A stretch of DNA of 64,000 bases from Enoplolaimus lenunculus (lineage: Eukaryota > Nematoda > Enoplea > Enoplida > Thoracostomopsidae). A program made the translations under genes and the position numbers. The DNA lies in NCBI GenBank assembly GCA_030248215.1, contig JASANG010003915.1, positions 124,001 to 188,000 on the forward strand. The letters are read 5' to 3'. The first letter of the stretch is position 1; each line of letters opens with the position of its first letter. The notes beneath the pieces are model-generated. The model saw only the letters and a list, made by a program, of their open reading frames with translations, was not told the origin of the DNA and ran no database searches. Of the stretch, positions 1 to 12,203 are shown piece by piece.

Positions 1-111
1 TTCAGATGGTTTATTATCGGTGATTGTCAATGTTGAATTTTTAATCCCGTTAAAAATTTACCAGAACCGGAAGGTGAAAAATGCCGGAAACGGAATTCCG
101 ATTGCACTCTG
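1..111. repeat. Right part of a CAGGGTG hAT-like element at the window edge
   Basis: CCAGAACCGGAAGGTGAAAA and GGAATTCCGATTGCACTCTG match the right end of 44582-44973. It lies downstream of the last visible exon of the exostosin gene, presumably in an intron. Confidence 0.55.
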
Positions 112-297
112 TATAAGCATATTTGCCAAACAACAGAATAATACAGCGTATTTTACTGTGCAGTGCTTTACTGAACGAAAAGTAATATTTGTGTCCACGT
201 AGTGCGTTAAAGTTTTATCTTTGATAACTGAAATATATGTATAACTTTTTCTGCAAACTGTAAAACTGCAAAGTACTTTTAATTGAATCAGACTTAC

Positions 298-2607
298 CAG
301 CTGGCAGTGGAATAATAGTATACACACTGTCACGGAGAAAATTCCGTCTAGACGCTTCGTCACCACACAAAAGCCATTCATCAGCGAACTGAACTTCGCT
401 GTACACACCATCGTGGCTCTTCGCGCATCTAAATTCGAAATAAAATCTATCTTCTGTCCGTTGACTCAGCTGCATCGTTCTCAGCAGCTCTTCCAAAACC
501 ACCATAGATGTATCATTGTAAATATTATGGCCCGAAAAACTCGCTAAATATTTCCTATGTAACGGTAGCAAAGACGGTAATTGTTGCCAAAACTCAGGAT
601 CCGCCGAATAAACCGGAAACGTGTGGGGGACAATGATGTCAAAATTATGTCGAAACGATCCGTTGAACACCGATGAAGCGATAACAGCATTTTGAAAATT
701 AATGTTATCGAGGATTTGGTGTATATACATGCCATATTCGTCGTTGTATCTCATCTGGGACGAAACAATGTCGTTGAAAACAATCATCGTATTCCTACCG
801 TCGCTGCCCCAAACGTCCATACTGGTAATGTAGTTTTGAAGGGCACCAAAATTTGCGGTGAATTTTTCTTTTACGTGATGTCCAGAAATAAATACAACAC
901 TAAAACACGATGTGCCAATTTGACCTGAATTATGAATGAAAGCACGCCATTTATGTGTCACAACCGAGTAAAGCTCACTTTGAGCTAAATTGCTGTCTTT
1001 ATGAATAGCTACCGAAAAAGGATTTAATAAGGAGCATCTTGAATAATCCACACAATTACTAAACACACAGTGCTTATGCAGGGCATTATCCAACTTAACA
1101 ATGGATAATTCTTTCTGTGTACTGCTCTTCTGGCTTAGTTTTAATGGAAGCATAACATCTGGTGTTCGTGAAGCAGCAATTTCTGCGTTCAATTTCTAAA
1201 AATAAAACAATAGATAAACGCTAGAATCGCAGTTTATTTCCAACGTTTATTGCATTTACTCAGCACTTAGAACGCAAAATACATAGTAACGTTGTGTTTT
1301 ATTTCGAAGTTAATGCTATACAATGAAATAAACATTCTTTTAAAAAAGTAGCTATAAAAACAAGGTATAAAGACAAACATGACTGACAATGCTACAAAAA
1401 TTATTAAAATAAATTTTGCAAAAAATTTTACCTCTGCATCTTGTACCCTTCTTTTCAATGCTTCAACTTTCAACTCATTTAGATCAGCCAGTTTTTGTGT
1501 TTCTGCTAGTCGAAACGCCTCCGCGTCTATCCGAGACTGTAGAAATGTTTAAAACATAAGTAAATCAATACACAAATTATATATATACATACACGTATAT
1601 AATATACATCTATTTCTATTTATATATTAACTAAGAATAACAAAACAGTTGACAAATTTGACCGGCTAGAGCAGTCAAAACCACATTCAACGATTCAATT
1701 TTAGACGTCCTAAATGAATCTGGAGTAAATCCCTCGTAGTACATTATCTTCAACCAGATATTTTCGATATGTACGTAATAACTTGAATTAGGTTGTGACG
1801 GATTCCCAAAATTTGAAAGGAACAAAAACAAACTGCAATTACTTTTATTTTATGGTACTGTCCTTCAATTGTTCGCAACTCATTAACCACTGAAGTTTTA
1901 ATACGAATTAGTTCAACAATGTGAGCTCGCAATTCAGCTGCAGTTTTGACATTCAATTCAGGCAGCTCAATCATATCGCTACTGAATTGTTCCGCACTTG
2001 AATCGAATTCATTGCTGGAACGGTTGCTTTCTGTAAATAAATGCGTATATGTTAAAGTTCTAAATCTACACCAGGCCCCGGTGTACATTTATGACTTTAT
2101 AAATATAAAGGTTCCGAACTGAAAAAAATTTGACAGGAATTGCAATCAGAGTCGCCATTCCACCTTCATGCAGGAATTGAACTTTCTATAGTTGGAATCG
2201 AAGTTCCAAATTCAGTATTGGTTAACTGTGATTAATTTTTTAACACTAAAAATAGTTTGTGCTCAGCGTAAGTTTTCTGACAATACTCTGTACTAATGAA
2301 AGTAATGTTCTACTTAAAACAAAATCTTTGCACAGTCTAAAGTAATAGAAAAAATCTGACTACAATAAAATATAAACATCAAATTACCCAGCCCAAAATT
2401 TCCGATAAACCAGTGAAAACATAATGACACACCAAAGACTGCACTAAACAGCAAAGTCATGGAATAAATAAGCTGACATTTTGACATCCGACACTTCGCC
2501 GTAGGACGCCTACAGTAGTCGCCATTCGACAAACTTCTATCGGATGACAACTCCATAGAACGCAACAAGCTTGACGACCTTCGAGACATTGGTTCTTCTA
2601 TGTACAT
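298..2607 (-). CDS. EXTL3: Exostosin-like glycosyltransferase (EXTL3/rib-2 type), 3' part off the left edge
   Basis: Four exons on the minus strand join in phase: 2607-2388, 2030-1843, 1536-1432 and 1195-298, giving 470 codons before the last donor at 297. ATG 2607 begins MYIEEPMSRRSS; MSRR at 2589 is an alternative start. A short cytosolic tail is followed by one hydrophobic segment near residues 50-72 (LIYSMTLLFSAVFGVSLCF), so a type II Golgi membrane protein is expected. Exons 2 and 3 code a charged, heptad-like stalk (ELRAHIVELI, LADLNELKVEALKRRV). Exon 4 has the EXTL3-type opening CVDYSRCSL, then FDIIVP, LLPLHRKYLASFSG and DEWLLCGDEASRR, all close to EXTL3. In the family this enzyme adds N-acetylglucosamine in heparan sulfate chain initiation or extension. 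The C-terminal GT64 catalytic domain lies outside the window. Family call is firm; the exact paralogue rests on the coiled-coil stalk and CxDYSRC motif. Confidence 0.9.
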
Positions 2608-2619
2608 TAGTCCTTGCAC

Positions 2620-3182
2620 AACTTTTTTCTATTCATACCCATCTACACCGTATTCGTACACGCATCCAGTGTTCGCCTCATTCTACAAAGAGTGGTCCGT
2701 GTTTATGAGTACATAACTCTGTCTGATGTCGAAAACGATGTCACATAGAGTAGAGCAGCAGTTAAATTATTGACCGAATTTGGTGGAAACATATATATGA
2801 AAACTTGCAAAAAGGACTAGCCATGTAAAATACCGTTTCAAGCAGAATAACGAGGTACATACCCGACAACAATAGGCTAAAGTTATTCTTGCTATTGAGT
2901 GTCTTTGGCTGTCAAACGTGGCATACACAAGCTTGATCATTGCAACTTTTGACAGCGTTTGAAGGGAATTATAGCTCACAAAATTGAAAATTGCAAAAAT
3001 AAAATGAAAATAGATATATTGGCGGAACAACACAAACTTTTACAGTTGCTTGCGGGATTTATTGCTGACCGAATGTTTGGGTTATAAATTTAAACATATG
3101 AGCTAGAATCACCTTTGACGAAGTTGAATCGGCAATTTGGAAAAATTGGTTTAAATTCAAGCTATGCGTGGATCGCGTTTTA
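2620..3182. other. Spacer upstream of the exostosin gene
   Basis: A+T-rich sequence with no recognisable domain, repeat end or RNA gene. It should contain the promoter and 5' leader of the minus-strand exostosin gene, but I see no defining motif. Confidence 0.4.
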
Positions 3183-3521
3183 TGCGGGGTTCACGTTATA
3201 ACCGGGGCAGTTTGGGACACGTTTTGTCCCTATTAGACTATTGAGTCACATTTTTCTGCTTGTAGACCCCATATCGTATTCAAAAATTCGTATTTGTCTG
3301 CTAATATCATGTGTACGTCACCTTTTGTCCTTCAATATCTTATGATATTCGAGGTATTGTCTGCGAATATCATATGATATATTTTCAAATGTAGGCATAG
3401 TTGAGTTAACATACCCAATTGTCTGTTGATCAGATATAAGAGCCCAAATTTTAACGTTGACGTCGAATCAAGATGGGACAAACCGTGTCCCGTTTGCCCC
3501 GGTTATAACGTGAATCCCGCA
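3183..3521. mobile_element. Harbinger-like MITE, copy 1
   Basis: A 339-bp element with inverted ends TGCGGGGTTCACGTTATAAC and, on the right, the complement of nearly the same sequence. It is flanked by TTA on both sides (3180-3182 and 3522-3524), the 3-bp duplication typical of PIF/Harbinger elements. It has no coding capacity. The interior holds several copies of the palindrome ATATCATATGATAT. Copies with the same ends lie at 3530-4117, 8279-8956, 18119-18340 and 30430-30607. Confidence 0.8.
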
Positions 3522-3529
3522 TTAAATAA

Positions 3530-4117
3530 TAACCGGTGCAGGCGGGTCACAGTTTGTCCCATGTTTATTTGGCGTCAACGTTAAAATTCGGGCTCTTATA
3601 TCAAATCAACAGGCAACACTCAAATGTCATATGATATTACAGCTTACAAACACCGCTCTCAAATGTTCAACATGTACATGAGTCGGTACGTCTGTAGAAA
3701 ATATTCTTATCCCTTTGTAAGAATATTCTGCGGTTTGCAGTTTTCAAACTTTTAACCAACAAATCAGCTAAGATAGCCGATTTGCTTAACCGAAAATGTA
3801 AGACGCGTAATACCCCCAACAACAAGTTTGCGATATATATGTAACGAAAATTAACACAGAAATATGAATATCAGCCCAACACTTCAAAACCACTCTCGTC
3901 CATATACATGTTTCCCTTAGTTATCCCATAAGTCTATGGAAAACAGCCTCTGCGCCGTCCACGCTTACGAATACTGCCGAACCGGCTTCGGCACAACGTG
4001 ATACGGTGGGGCATTTATACGAATATCATATGGTATTCAAAATTTCAACGAATGTTACCCAATAAATAGGGACAAAACGTGTTCGAAGCTGCCCCGGTTA
4101 TATCGTGAATCCCCTGT
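3530..4117. mobile_element. Harbinger-like MITE, copy 2 (worn left end)
   Basis: Follows copy 1 almost directly. The right end GCCCCGGTTATATCGTGAATCCCC matches the family closely, while the left end survives only as AACCGGTGCAGGCGGGTCAC. The interior shares the GACGTCAACG and CATATGATAT stretches with the other copies. Non-coding. Confidence 0.6.
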
Positions 4118-4140
4118 ACTAAATTGAAAAGTTTGACTAT

Positions 4141-4605
4141 ACGCAAATAAATTGTCTTGAAATTTCAAGACACCAAATTTTAAATTTTGATGACATAAAT
4201 GTCTTGTATTTCCCCAGATTAATATGCTTAGACAGCTCAGAAATTCATGTATGAAATGATTAAAACAAAAAGTCTGAGCTTAGGCTCCCTCCAACCTGTG
4301 ACATGAACGTATCTTACGTTGTAAAATTAGGGTAATTAGTCGATCTTTAGCCCCAATTTTGGAGTCGTTTCCAAGAAAAACATTTGTCTTGTATTTGATA
4401 CATATTTGGCTTATATATTTCAGAAATGTTTGCCTTAATCGTTCGTGAAACAAAGTCTTAAAAATTTCAGACCCTACAGAACAGTTTAAGAAATAAAAAT
4501 CTGGAATTCAAGACATATGTGCAGTCTGTTTCAAGACATAATTGTATTAAATTTCAGACAATATATTTCTTGAATACAAGACAATTTATTTTGTGTTCAG
4601 TTTGG
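4141..4605. repeat. Inverted-repeat element with AAATTGTCTTGAA ends
   Basis: The left part reads CAAATAAATTGTCTTGAAAT and the right part ACAAGACAATTTATTTTGTG, an imperfect inverted repeat. The interior repeats the word GACATAAATGTCTTGTATTT in diverged form. A related, longer element is at 10577-11256 and a fragment lies near 37330-37450. No ORF; superfamily unknown. Confidence 0.55.
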
Positions 4606-5281
4606 ATATTGATTAAATTTCAGTTAACTCTAACCTGGTAAATGCAGCTGAGCCCAACATTGGCCGATAGGCCTTTTCAATTCTCAGAGCAAAGCTGAAG
4701 GTGTATCATAACTAGGTCTAAGGATTTATTGATTGTTGCAAAATGGGAATTTATGATGCTTAGTTTGAAATTTGTTAACACTTTTCACTAAAATTATGGT
4801 TGAGACATTGATACGCGAATAAAACTGATTAATTATGACCAACTATAATGTTGCTTTCAGCTGAAGTTTCACTAAAAACGAAAGCATTCACTGCGCACTC
4901 GCTGGAATAATCGCACGACAACGCATTATGCGGTATTCCAAAATTGTAATCACATGATATTTATGCAGGACAATGTAATTTTCGCGCACCAGTAAAAAGT
5001 TAGATAATGTAAGTATATACCTCCGGGTACACCTGGCTATGACTCCGGCAAATACTGTTGACCTCCTGTTCTGGTATTTTTCACCTGCGGTTGCATCCTG
5101 CAAGAAAGAGTTATAAACAAACTCCCGGGTCAATTTAATACACCCCAACTTCGGTCACAAATCATTTTCGTCTGATGCCATTTCAGTCAGATAAATTCTT
5201 TTATGTGATATTAAAGTGTATATTGTAATTTCCCCAGGGAATCACATTTGGCCTCAAGTCAGAAGTATATATACACTTTTT
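4606..5281. other. Unassigned spacer
   Basis: Nothing recognisable. An 86-codon minus-strand ORF at 4888-5148 has no known motif and is within chance length for this composition. Confidence 0.3.
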
Positions 5282-5494
5282 GGCGCATGTAAAGATCAGG
5301 GAACAACGTTTTTCTGTGGGACTGCAATAGTGCATGCCTATGCTTAAGACTAATTTTTTTGCTTGGCTTAGGTTTATGCTTATGCTAAAGGTTAAGAATA
5401 AGGCTCATTCTTACGCTTTAAGGCTTAGGCTTAGACTTAGGCTTAGGCTTAAGACTTATGCTTATAATACTGTTCCGCCCCTGTTACATTTGCC
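5282..5494. mobile_element. hAT-like MITE with TTAGGC-like core, copy A
   Basis: The left end GGCGCATGTAAAGATCAGGG and right end GTTCCGCCCCTGTTACATTTGCC are inverted repeats of one family (consensus GGCCCATGTAAAGATC). The core is a degenerate array of TTAGGC and TTAGAC units. Flanking 8-bp words CACTTTTT and CATTTTTG agree at 6 of 8, fitting a worn 8-bp duplication. Non-coding; the Leu-Arg-rich translation is an artefact of the hexamer. Confidence 0.7.
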
Positions 5495-5767
5495 CATTTT
5501 TGCCACTGGTCTGTTTTTAGAACGAATGCAAATTTGATGCTTAAAAATTATCCTGTGCTAAAAAATATAGTTGAACTTCTCGCTACGTCTTTGAATTCAG
5601 CCTGTCGATAAATTCAAAGTTAAGCATCAGACAGAAATGAAGTTGATTTTGATATACGATTTCCACCGCTTTGACGAAATCGTTTTAATGCCCGCAAACA
5701 TAAAGAACCTGTCGCAATTTCTGTAGTGTGGAAGATCATAAGACAACCAGATATTACATTACAGGTA

Positions 5768-6004
5768 CACTGTAATAAATGGTGAGTCAAATTCAGACTC
5801 TCTCCGAAATAGGCTTTTCCGGACTACGGAAAGTGTGTCAAATTCGACTCCGCCACAGTCAAATTCGATGTGAATCGGGAGTGTCGAATTTGACTATTAG
5901 CGGAGTCGAATTCGTCTCACTTTGTGTAGTACCGAAAAGCCTCACTTTGTGTAGTCCCGAAAAGCCTATTTCGGAATCAATTTGATTTAACATTTTTTGC
6001 AGTG
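5768..6004. mobile_element. TA-flanked MITE (GGTGAGTCAAATTC family), copy 1
   Basis: Starts CACTGTAATAAATGGTGAGT and ends ATTTTTTGCAGTG with TA on both sides, as in Tc1/mariner-type insertions. The interior alternates CAAATTCGACTC and its complement. Sister copies are at 7904-8119, 13468-13685 and 13849-14059, with a fragment at 11745-11789. Confidence 0.7.
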
Positions 6005-6161
6005 TAGAGTTAATTAAATAAATGTGAACTTTTGACTTCTTGAATGATATGTTTAGCGTTGAGCGTAGTTTGAAATTCCGATTTTTTAGCTTCAGAAATG
6101 ACAATATTTGTGTCCAAAGTTCAAATTCGAATTGAATTTATTGACATTAGCAATGCGTTAA

Positions 6162-6427
6162 GCCATATTCACAAAGTTTTTGCTGCGAGAACTTGTAACC
6201 GCAACTTGCCCTTGCATGTTTTGTCCAGAAACCCGGTTGAAAAACTTGCAGCTGCAAATAATTCATTAAAAATCATAGCTGAACACTTTGTTCACATGTG
6301 TGAATAACCATGTAAGTTCACTGAATTTATTGTAGCCGCCTTCTTATTGGCTAATGAAAAACGCAATCCTGAGCGCAATTTGCTGCTGCAAGTTCTCGCA
6401 GCAAAAAATTGCACTTGTAAATAGGGC
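6162..6427. mobile_element. TTAA-flanked MITE (TTCACACATGCAAG family), copy 1
   Basis: Flanked by TTAA at 6158-6161 and 6428-6431, the piggyBac target. The ends GCCATATTCACAAAG and TTGTAAATAGGGC are inverted repeats. The interior is built from GCTGCGAGAACTTG and CAGCTGCAA. Other copies lie at 17691-17985, 18345-18706 and 20918-21190. Non-coding. Confidence 0.7.
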
Positions 6428-6431
6428 TTAA

Positions 6432-7372
6432 AGTTAAAAAATAACTATGCGAACGCTTGAAACTCTAAAAGCGTGGAACGTACATAAGCTAAAAATATTT
6501 CGCTTTAATGATAAACTTTGGCTTAAAACACCTTTGATAATCAAATTGATTTAAGAATATCCATTGAGTTTCACAAGATTATGGCAGTTTTTATTGCTAT
6601 CTTGTGTTTCCTGACGTCTTTGCGGACTCTAAAAGCCTCGTCAAAATAAAGCTTTAAAATCAGTCGACGAGTGACAGCTTATGCTTATTTTAAACCAATC
6701 CTTACTTTCTTGCTTTCTAAAGTGCGTCACGTTGTAGCCATTATTGAAGTCTCAGGACTGTATTTTGCAAGAATTCAAGTCAGGAGGATAATTATAATAA
6801 GAGAACGGGTAGCAAAGAAGGAACAAATATTAACCCTTAGCGGCAATAGAACACATTTCAAGACTGTTCCTTGTGCCCAATTTATATCGATCCAAGATAT
6901 TTAACGGGGTATTTACACCAGTGTGTACCACTGTTATAGAATTCGATGTGTGTTCGGTTTTGGTTAGAATTTTGTACTTGCAACGCTGTTTAATAGGAAG
7001 TTTTAGCTTAAAAGCTAAATTTGATTTGTGAAAAACAGAAGACAAACATAATCATTGCAGCAAGTTTAGTTTTACCCGGAAACAATCTATCAAACCAGAA
7101 CGTGTGAGACTCTGAAACTTGAAAGTGAACAAAGACAACGGTAAGGTTTTCAACGGCACAGCACTTGAAACCATGGTACGTAATAAACAAATGCGTTGAA
7201 GAATCACAAGGAGCATAAACCTTTACAATATTGTAATACATACTATAGAATTTAACCTGCTTACATCATTGAGTTGAAAATTTTCAGTTACGCCATAGAG
7301 ACCACAAATGATTTTTTTGAATATATTTACGTGGAACATAACACACCTTTGTTACTTCACGGTGTCTCGTAC
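6432..7372. other. Unassigned spacer
   Basis: A+T-rich sequence without repeat ends, tRNA-like boxes or protein motifs that I can recognise. ORFs of 71-77 codons here show no domain and are taken as chance. Confidence 0.3.
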
Positions 7373-7525
7373 GGCCCATGTAAAGATCAGGGGCGGAACG
7401 CTTTTCTGTGGGACTGCAATAGAGTAAGCTGAAGCTTTAGACTAATTTTTTGATTGAGTTAGACTTAGGCTTAGGCTTAGGAATATGGTTATAATTTGGT
7501 TCCTCCTCTGTTCTTTACATTAGCC
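7373..7525. mobile_element. hAT-like MITE with TTAGGC-like core, copy B
   Basis: GGCCCATGTAAAGATCAGGG on the left and CTGTTCTTTACATTAGCC on the right. Only three or four hexamer units remain in the core. Flanks TCTCGTAC and CCGCGTAC agree at 6 of 8. Confidence 0.65.
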
Positions 7526-7903
7526 CCGCGTACTATGGCAAAATTTAATGGTAGTTTCAGCTCTTTTGGTCCAAATAGTTTTGACTGAGGAAAGAACTAA
7601 GTTTACGCCAGCTTTGAATCGGAAGTAATTTGGTCTAATTTATAAATACAATCGATGTTTTTGACGCTAGAAATTGGGTTGTGCAAGAATTCGGCGTTCA
7701 CCACTAATAGCTGTTTAATTGTGCTATTATACTAATAAAATAGTTCATTTTATGAAATGAATATGGATGTTGACATTAGCGGATCCACAGGCGGGCGGAT
7801 GGGTGTGAACTTTACGCTCCCGTCGCATAATAATGTGATAAAATGGTATGGTCTCTCGCTACCTTACAATTCTTTTATCTCGGAAAATTGACTTATATAT
7901 AGC

Positions 7904-8119
7904 AACACAGTAAAAATTGCGTTTCATAACTTTTGTCTGCTTCCACCATTAAAAATCTAGGCTCTACGGGACTATACAAACTGAGTCCTCCGCCGGAGTC
8001 AAACACGCCACTCAGTAAATAGCATTCGACTCTGGCCGAGTCGAATTTGACACAGTTTGTATAGATCTGTAGAACCTGTTTAGGAGAGAGTCAATTTGAC
8101 TCACCATTTTTTTGCAGTG
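7904..8119. mobile_element. TA-flanked MITE (GGTGAGTCAAATTC family), copy 2
   Basis: The right end CCATTTTTTTGCAGTG followed by TA is intact, and the interior GAGTCGAATTTGACAC arms match the family. The left end is diverged, so the start is approximate. Confidence 0.55.
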
Positions 8120-8218
8120 TATGTTCAGTTATTTAAACGAAATTGATGTTATGAATCGGGTTACAGCAATAGATCGCACCTACAGCCCTTCAATAGAATT
8201 GCCAGGTTTTCTCTTTCG

Positions 8219-9160
8219 GACCCATGTATAGAAAAGGTCCGGAACAGTAGTATAAGCATATTCCTAACCTAAGCCTAATGCGGGGTTCACGTTATAACTG
8301 GGGCAGCTAGGAACACGTTTTGTCCAAGTTGATTCGACGTCAACATAAAATTTTGTGATCCGAATAGCGGTTATGTAGACAAAATGTGAATGTCACATGA
8401 CATTGACTTACAAATCACTGATCTCAAGCGATCATCGTATACAAATAGCCATTTGTCATATGATACTGCGAGACATTTTTGCGAATATCATATGATATTC
8501 CTAAATTCTACTAAATATCATATGCTATTATGCAGGACAATGGAATTTGTGCACGCTTATAAAACAGTGAAACGTCCGATAGTGTAGCATTAAATGATTT
8601 CGAAAGTTATGTTAGCTTCTAAGTTTTTGTTTCTCGCTGAATTTTTTCCAAAATATACTCCTAAGTACGAATAATTCAAATTTCAATTTTTGGTATCATA
8701 TAACATTCTACAGGACAATCAAACTAGTTTACCACAACTTTGCAGACATTTTTAAACATATCATATGATACTCGCAGAGAATATTTGGAATATCATATGA
8801 TATTGCAGTACAAACTGTAGATGTCACATCAGGATAGCAGACAATTCAAATTTTTTGAATCTGATAGCGGATAAACGGTCAGACGAAATGTTACCAGCTA
8901 TAGCCATAGGGACAAAACGTGTTCCATGCTGCCCCAGTTATAACGTGAACACCGCATAAGCCTAAGCCTAAGCGTAAGCGTGTGGATAATCCTATTTCTA
9001 GGCCGAAGCCTAAGCCTAAGTCTAGCATATGGATGAGCCTATTCCTAAGCCTAAGCTTAAGCCTAAGCCTAAAGCCTAAGCAAAAAATTAGTCTAAAGCT
9101 TAAACTGACTCTATTATAGCCCCTACGGAAAACGATCCGGTCCTGTTCTATACATGGGCC
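8219..9160. mobile_element. hAT-like TTAGGC MITE, copy C, split by a nested Harbinger-like MITE
   Basis: The outer ends are GACCCATGTATAGAAAAGG on the left and CCTGTTCTATACATGGGCC on the right. The core is in CCTAAG orientation. A 678-bp Harbinger-like element (8279-8956) sits inside the hexamer array. No clear outer duplication is left. Confidence 0.7.
8279..8956. mobile_element. Harbinger-like MITE, copy 3, nested in a hexamer array
   Basis: Starts TGCGGGGTTCACGTTATAAC, ends GTTATAACGTGAACACCGCA and is flanked by TAA on both sides (8276-8278 and 8957-8959). It is the longest copy in the window. The interior repeats ATATCATATGATATT several times, often with GCAGGACAAT beside it. No ORF with recognisable transposase motifs. 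Confidence 0.8.
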
Positions 9161-10576
9161 TCGTATCTAAAAATTTAAACCTCAACTATTTTCGTCTTTA
9201 ATTTCATTAATTCGTTTGAATAAATTTTCTTACACATCGGCTCACACGCATTTTATGTCGTTTTAAAAAGGGTTTTTCCCATAAATTCGTTTTGCGTCAA
9301 CCATCGCTTCAAATCTTCGTGTGAACCAAGGCAGGCGCCACGCGTTTAGTCAACGGATGCATAACCGCTGCTGGTTTATTTAATATTGCGGTTAACAATT
9401 GAGCTTAAATTGTCAAAGTTTTAACTGTTTTAGGCGTATACGCAAATATTTTCCAGTTGTCTAAATTTTCTTCTTGCATATTTGATTGAATGACACAAAC
9501 ACTCCAGTCCGTTTGTTTATGAGGAACAACGAAAAATAATATTATCCTTTGCTTAAAAAATAGATTATTTTGACCAAAATATTTGTCAAAAACTGATTTG
9601 GAAAAGTTATTTATTTCTTAGAGGATGCATGGAACGAGTGCGATAACACGAGTTCTATGCGAGTGCGCTGCTCGAGTTCTTCAGTATCGTCCGCAGTCGA
9701 TAGCAATGTTTCAGTGTACCGCACGGGTGGTGAACAGCTTACCAGCGCGTGTTTGTATATCGGACGGCACCAGTAAGCACTACAACTGAGTTGTACCGCG
9801 GTGCCAGAACGAAAGCGATCTTTGGTTTGTTGAAGAAACTGGCTAAACTAGTACGGGCTTGTAGCAGATGTACCGGAGGTTGCTCAGACCTCCTAACAAT
9901 TTTGGTTATCCCTACTCCATATGAAAATTTTGGCCAAAATTTTAGACCCACTTGTACCTGGGAACTCTTTGAAAGACACTACTAAAACGGTTTTATAATC
10001 AGATGTCAAAGGCGGGATTTTATTTAATTACTCGAGAAAGTTTGGTCATTTTTTCCGAATTTTTGATATTTCGATTTGGAAATTGTAATCTATACCAACT
10101 ACACACAATATATTGGTATTCCTGCCAAAAGGTTTCTATGCTAACCCAGTTGTTAAAAGGATATAACAGAAAACCTGTGCCCTGGCAAGATATTGGGTAT
10201 TTTTCGTCGTCCTGTCCAGCCCGCGTTTGGCGAAAACTCGTTGGTTTAGAAATTTTTTGCATATTTGAGTTTCGATATCCCCTCATCATTCCTGCATCAT
10301 CCAGGTAATAATGCGCACGCGATGTGAAATTTTGTCCGCCCAATATTTATAGGGTGCCAAAATTTTGAAGCTATATTAACGACTGAATAATATTTTTTGA
10401 CCCTATTTAGCTAGCATGACGAATTTTTATGTTATTAAGAAGTCTGCCAAAAATGGCAGACTGTTAAAATAGGGTTTCATTTTGGGATATCCTTTTAAGG
10501 ACCTAACAAATTTTTTCGTTTTAAAATTGATGATACATCACGCTTAAATTTAATTGTTGAGAAATTTTATTTTTAA
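9161..10576. other. Unassigned spacer
   Basis: No gene supported. Overlapping ORFs at 9749-9985, 10003-10308 and, on the minus strand, 10020-10343 have no domain, signal peptide or splice context I can defend. Confidence 0.3.
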
Positions 10577-11256
10577 GGTGCCTGCACACACAAAATAAAT
10601 TGTGTTAAAATTTCAAGACTTTTACTTTCTTAAAATTTCGAGACATAAATGTTTGGTATTTCCAACACTATGGCATTACAGGATCTGAAATTCGTTTCTG
10701 AATAAATAAAACATAAATGTCTGATATTCAAAAAATTACTGTTGCCAAATAAAACAAATTTCTTGCTTTCAAAAAACAGTTGTCTTAAATTCAAGAGGTA
10801 ATTTTCTGATTTTTTTGTATGTAAAAAAAGTTTCTCCGTTTGTATTCTTAATAGAGTAGTAATATATAAGTAATCGAATTTCAACGATATTTCGGGATGA
10901 GCTCAGGTTTCGCACAACCTAAGTTTATGCCTATGACGTATCTTATGATGTAAAATTCGGATATTCGATTGAGTTTTAGTCCCCTTTCTCTTGTGCTTAA
11001 GACATATTTATCTTATATTTCAGACAATTTCTTTCATATTTCAAAAATATTTGTTTCAATCGATCATGAAACACAGTCTTAACTTTCAGTCTTTTTAGTC
11101 AAAAAGAATTTCAGACCCATATTTCTGAAAATGTTAAGAAATAAAAGTCTTGAATTCAAGACATATATGTCTGAAATCCGTATCAAGGCATATTTATCTT
11201 AAATTTTAGACAATATTTTTTGAATATAAGACAATTTATTTAGCGTGCAGTCCTTG
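10577..11256. repeat. Inverted-repeat element with CACAAAATAAATTG ends
   Basis: GTGCCTGCACACACAAAAT on the left and ATTTATTTAGCGTGCAG on the right form imperfect inverted ends. The interior is rich in AAGACATAT.TGTCT words, as in 4141-4605. Non-coding, superfamily unknown. Confidence 0.55.
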
Positions 11257-12012
11257 AGACCTTAAAATTGTTTGTCAAAAAACTTGACAAACTATATATC
11301 ATGCGATGCAGCATGATGAGCTGAGTCGAATAGTGTTAAATTTTTTGCAATCAGACGATTGAATAACGAATTATAGTCAAAAAACTGATTTGGCGCCGAC
11401 CCAAATCGTTGGCAGCATGCCAAATCACTTATTTGAACATAATTTATTAACCAATTGTGTAATAACTGAAAATTTACACCATTCGACTCAGCTGTGCAAG
11501 ATGCATCGAATGTTGTAGTCAAACGTATTTACAAAAATTGGGACTTAAAAATTGGCTTTTTAAAAAATTCAAATTTAGGCGTGGAATAATCAGGAGAGGT
11601 CATTTAGAATCTCAGATATGCAAAAATTTTCAAATGAGAACCATTTTCGGGCAAACGTGGGTTGAGGGGATAACAGAAAAGACCCAATATATTTGGCATA
11701 CTGGATAGTTGTTACAGGCTGTTTAAGAACTGAGCAAGTATGCCCTTTTTCGGAGAGAGTCAACTTGCCTCACCATTTTTCGCAATGTATGAGAACGAAA
11801 CATCACTAGAGTAAAAACTTTAACTCTATATCAAACGGTTGAGGCAGTATGTTTTACCCGAATAACGCGGTGATTGTAGCACTGTTTTTTATTATACGAA
11901 CCGTTGTACAAATATATATTCTTGGTTAATGGATCATAATGGTTATTTAAAAAGATATCCCCTCAATGGTGATTTTATTGATAATTTTCAATATTTACCG
12001 GTCCAAATTTTT
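11257..12012. other. Spacer with a small MITE fragment
   Basis: Mostly unassigned. A fragment at about 11745-11789 (GGAGAGAGTCAACTTG then CTCACCATTTTT) is the right end of the GGTGAGTCAAATTC MITE family. Confidence 0.35.
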
Positions 12013-12203
12013 GGCCCATTTACAGAACATGGGCTGCACAGTATTATAAGCATACTCCTCAGCCTAAGCCTAAGCGTAAGAATGACTTTATTCGTAAGCG
12101 TAAGCCTAAGCCTAAGCCACGCAAACAAAATTATTCTAAAGCTTAAGCGTGCTCTATTGCAGTCCCACAGAAAAACGTTCTGCCCCTGATCTTTACATGG
12201 GTC
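12013..12203. mobile_element. hAT-like MITE with TTAGGC-like core, copy D
   Basis: The clearest copy of the family. It is flanked by a perfect 8-bp duplication AAATTTTT (12005-12012 and 12204-12211), the hAT signature. Left end GGCCCATTTACAGAACATGG; right end CCTGATCTTTACATGGGTC. The core has CCTAAGCCTAAGCG units. Confidence 0.8.
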
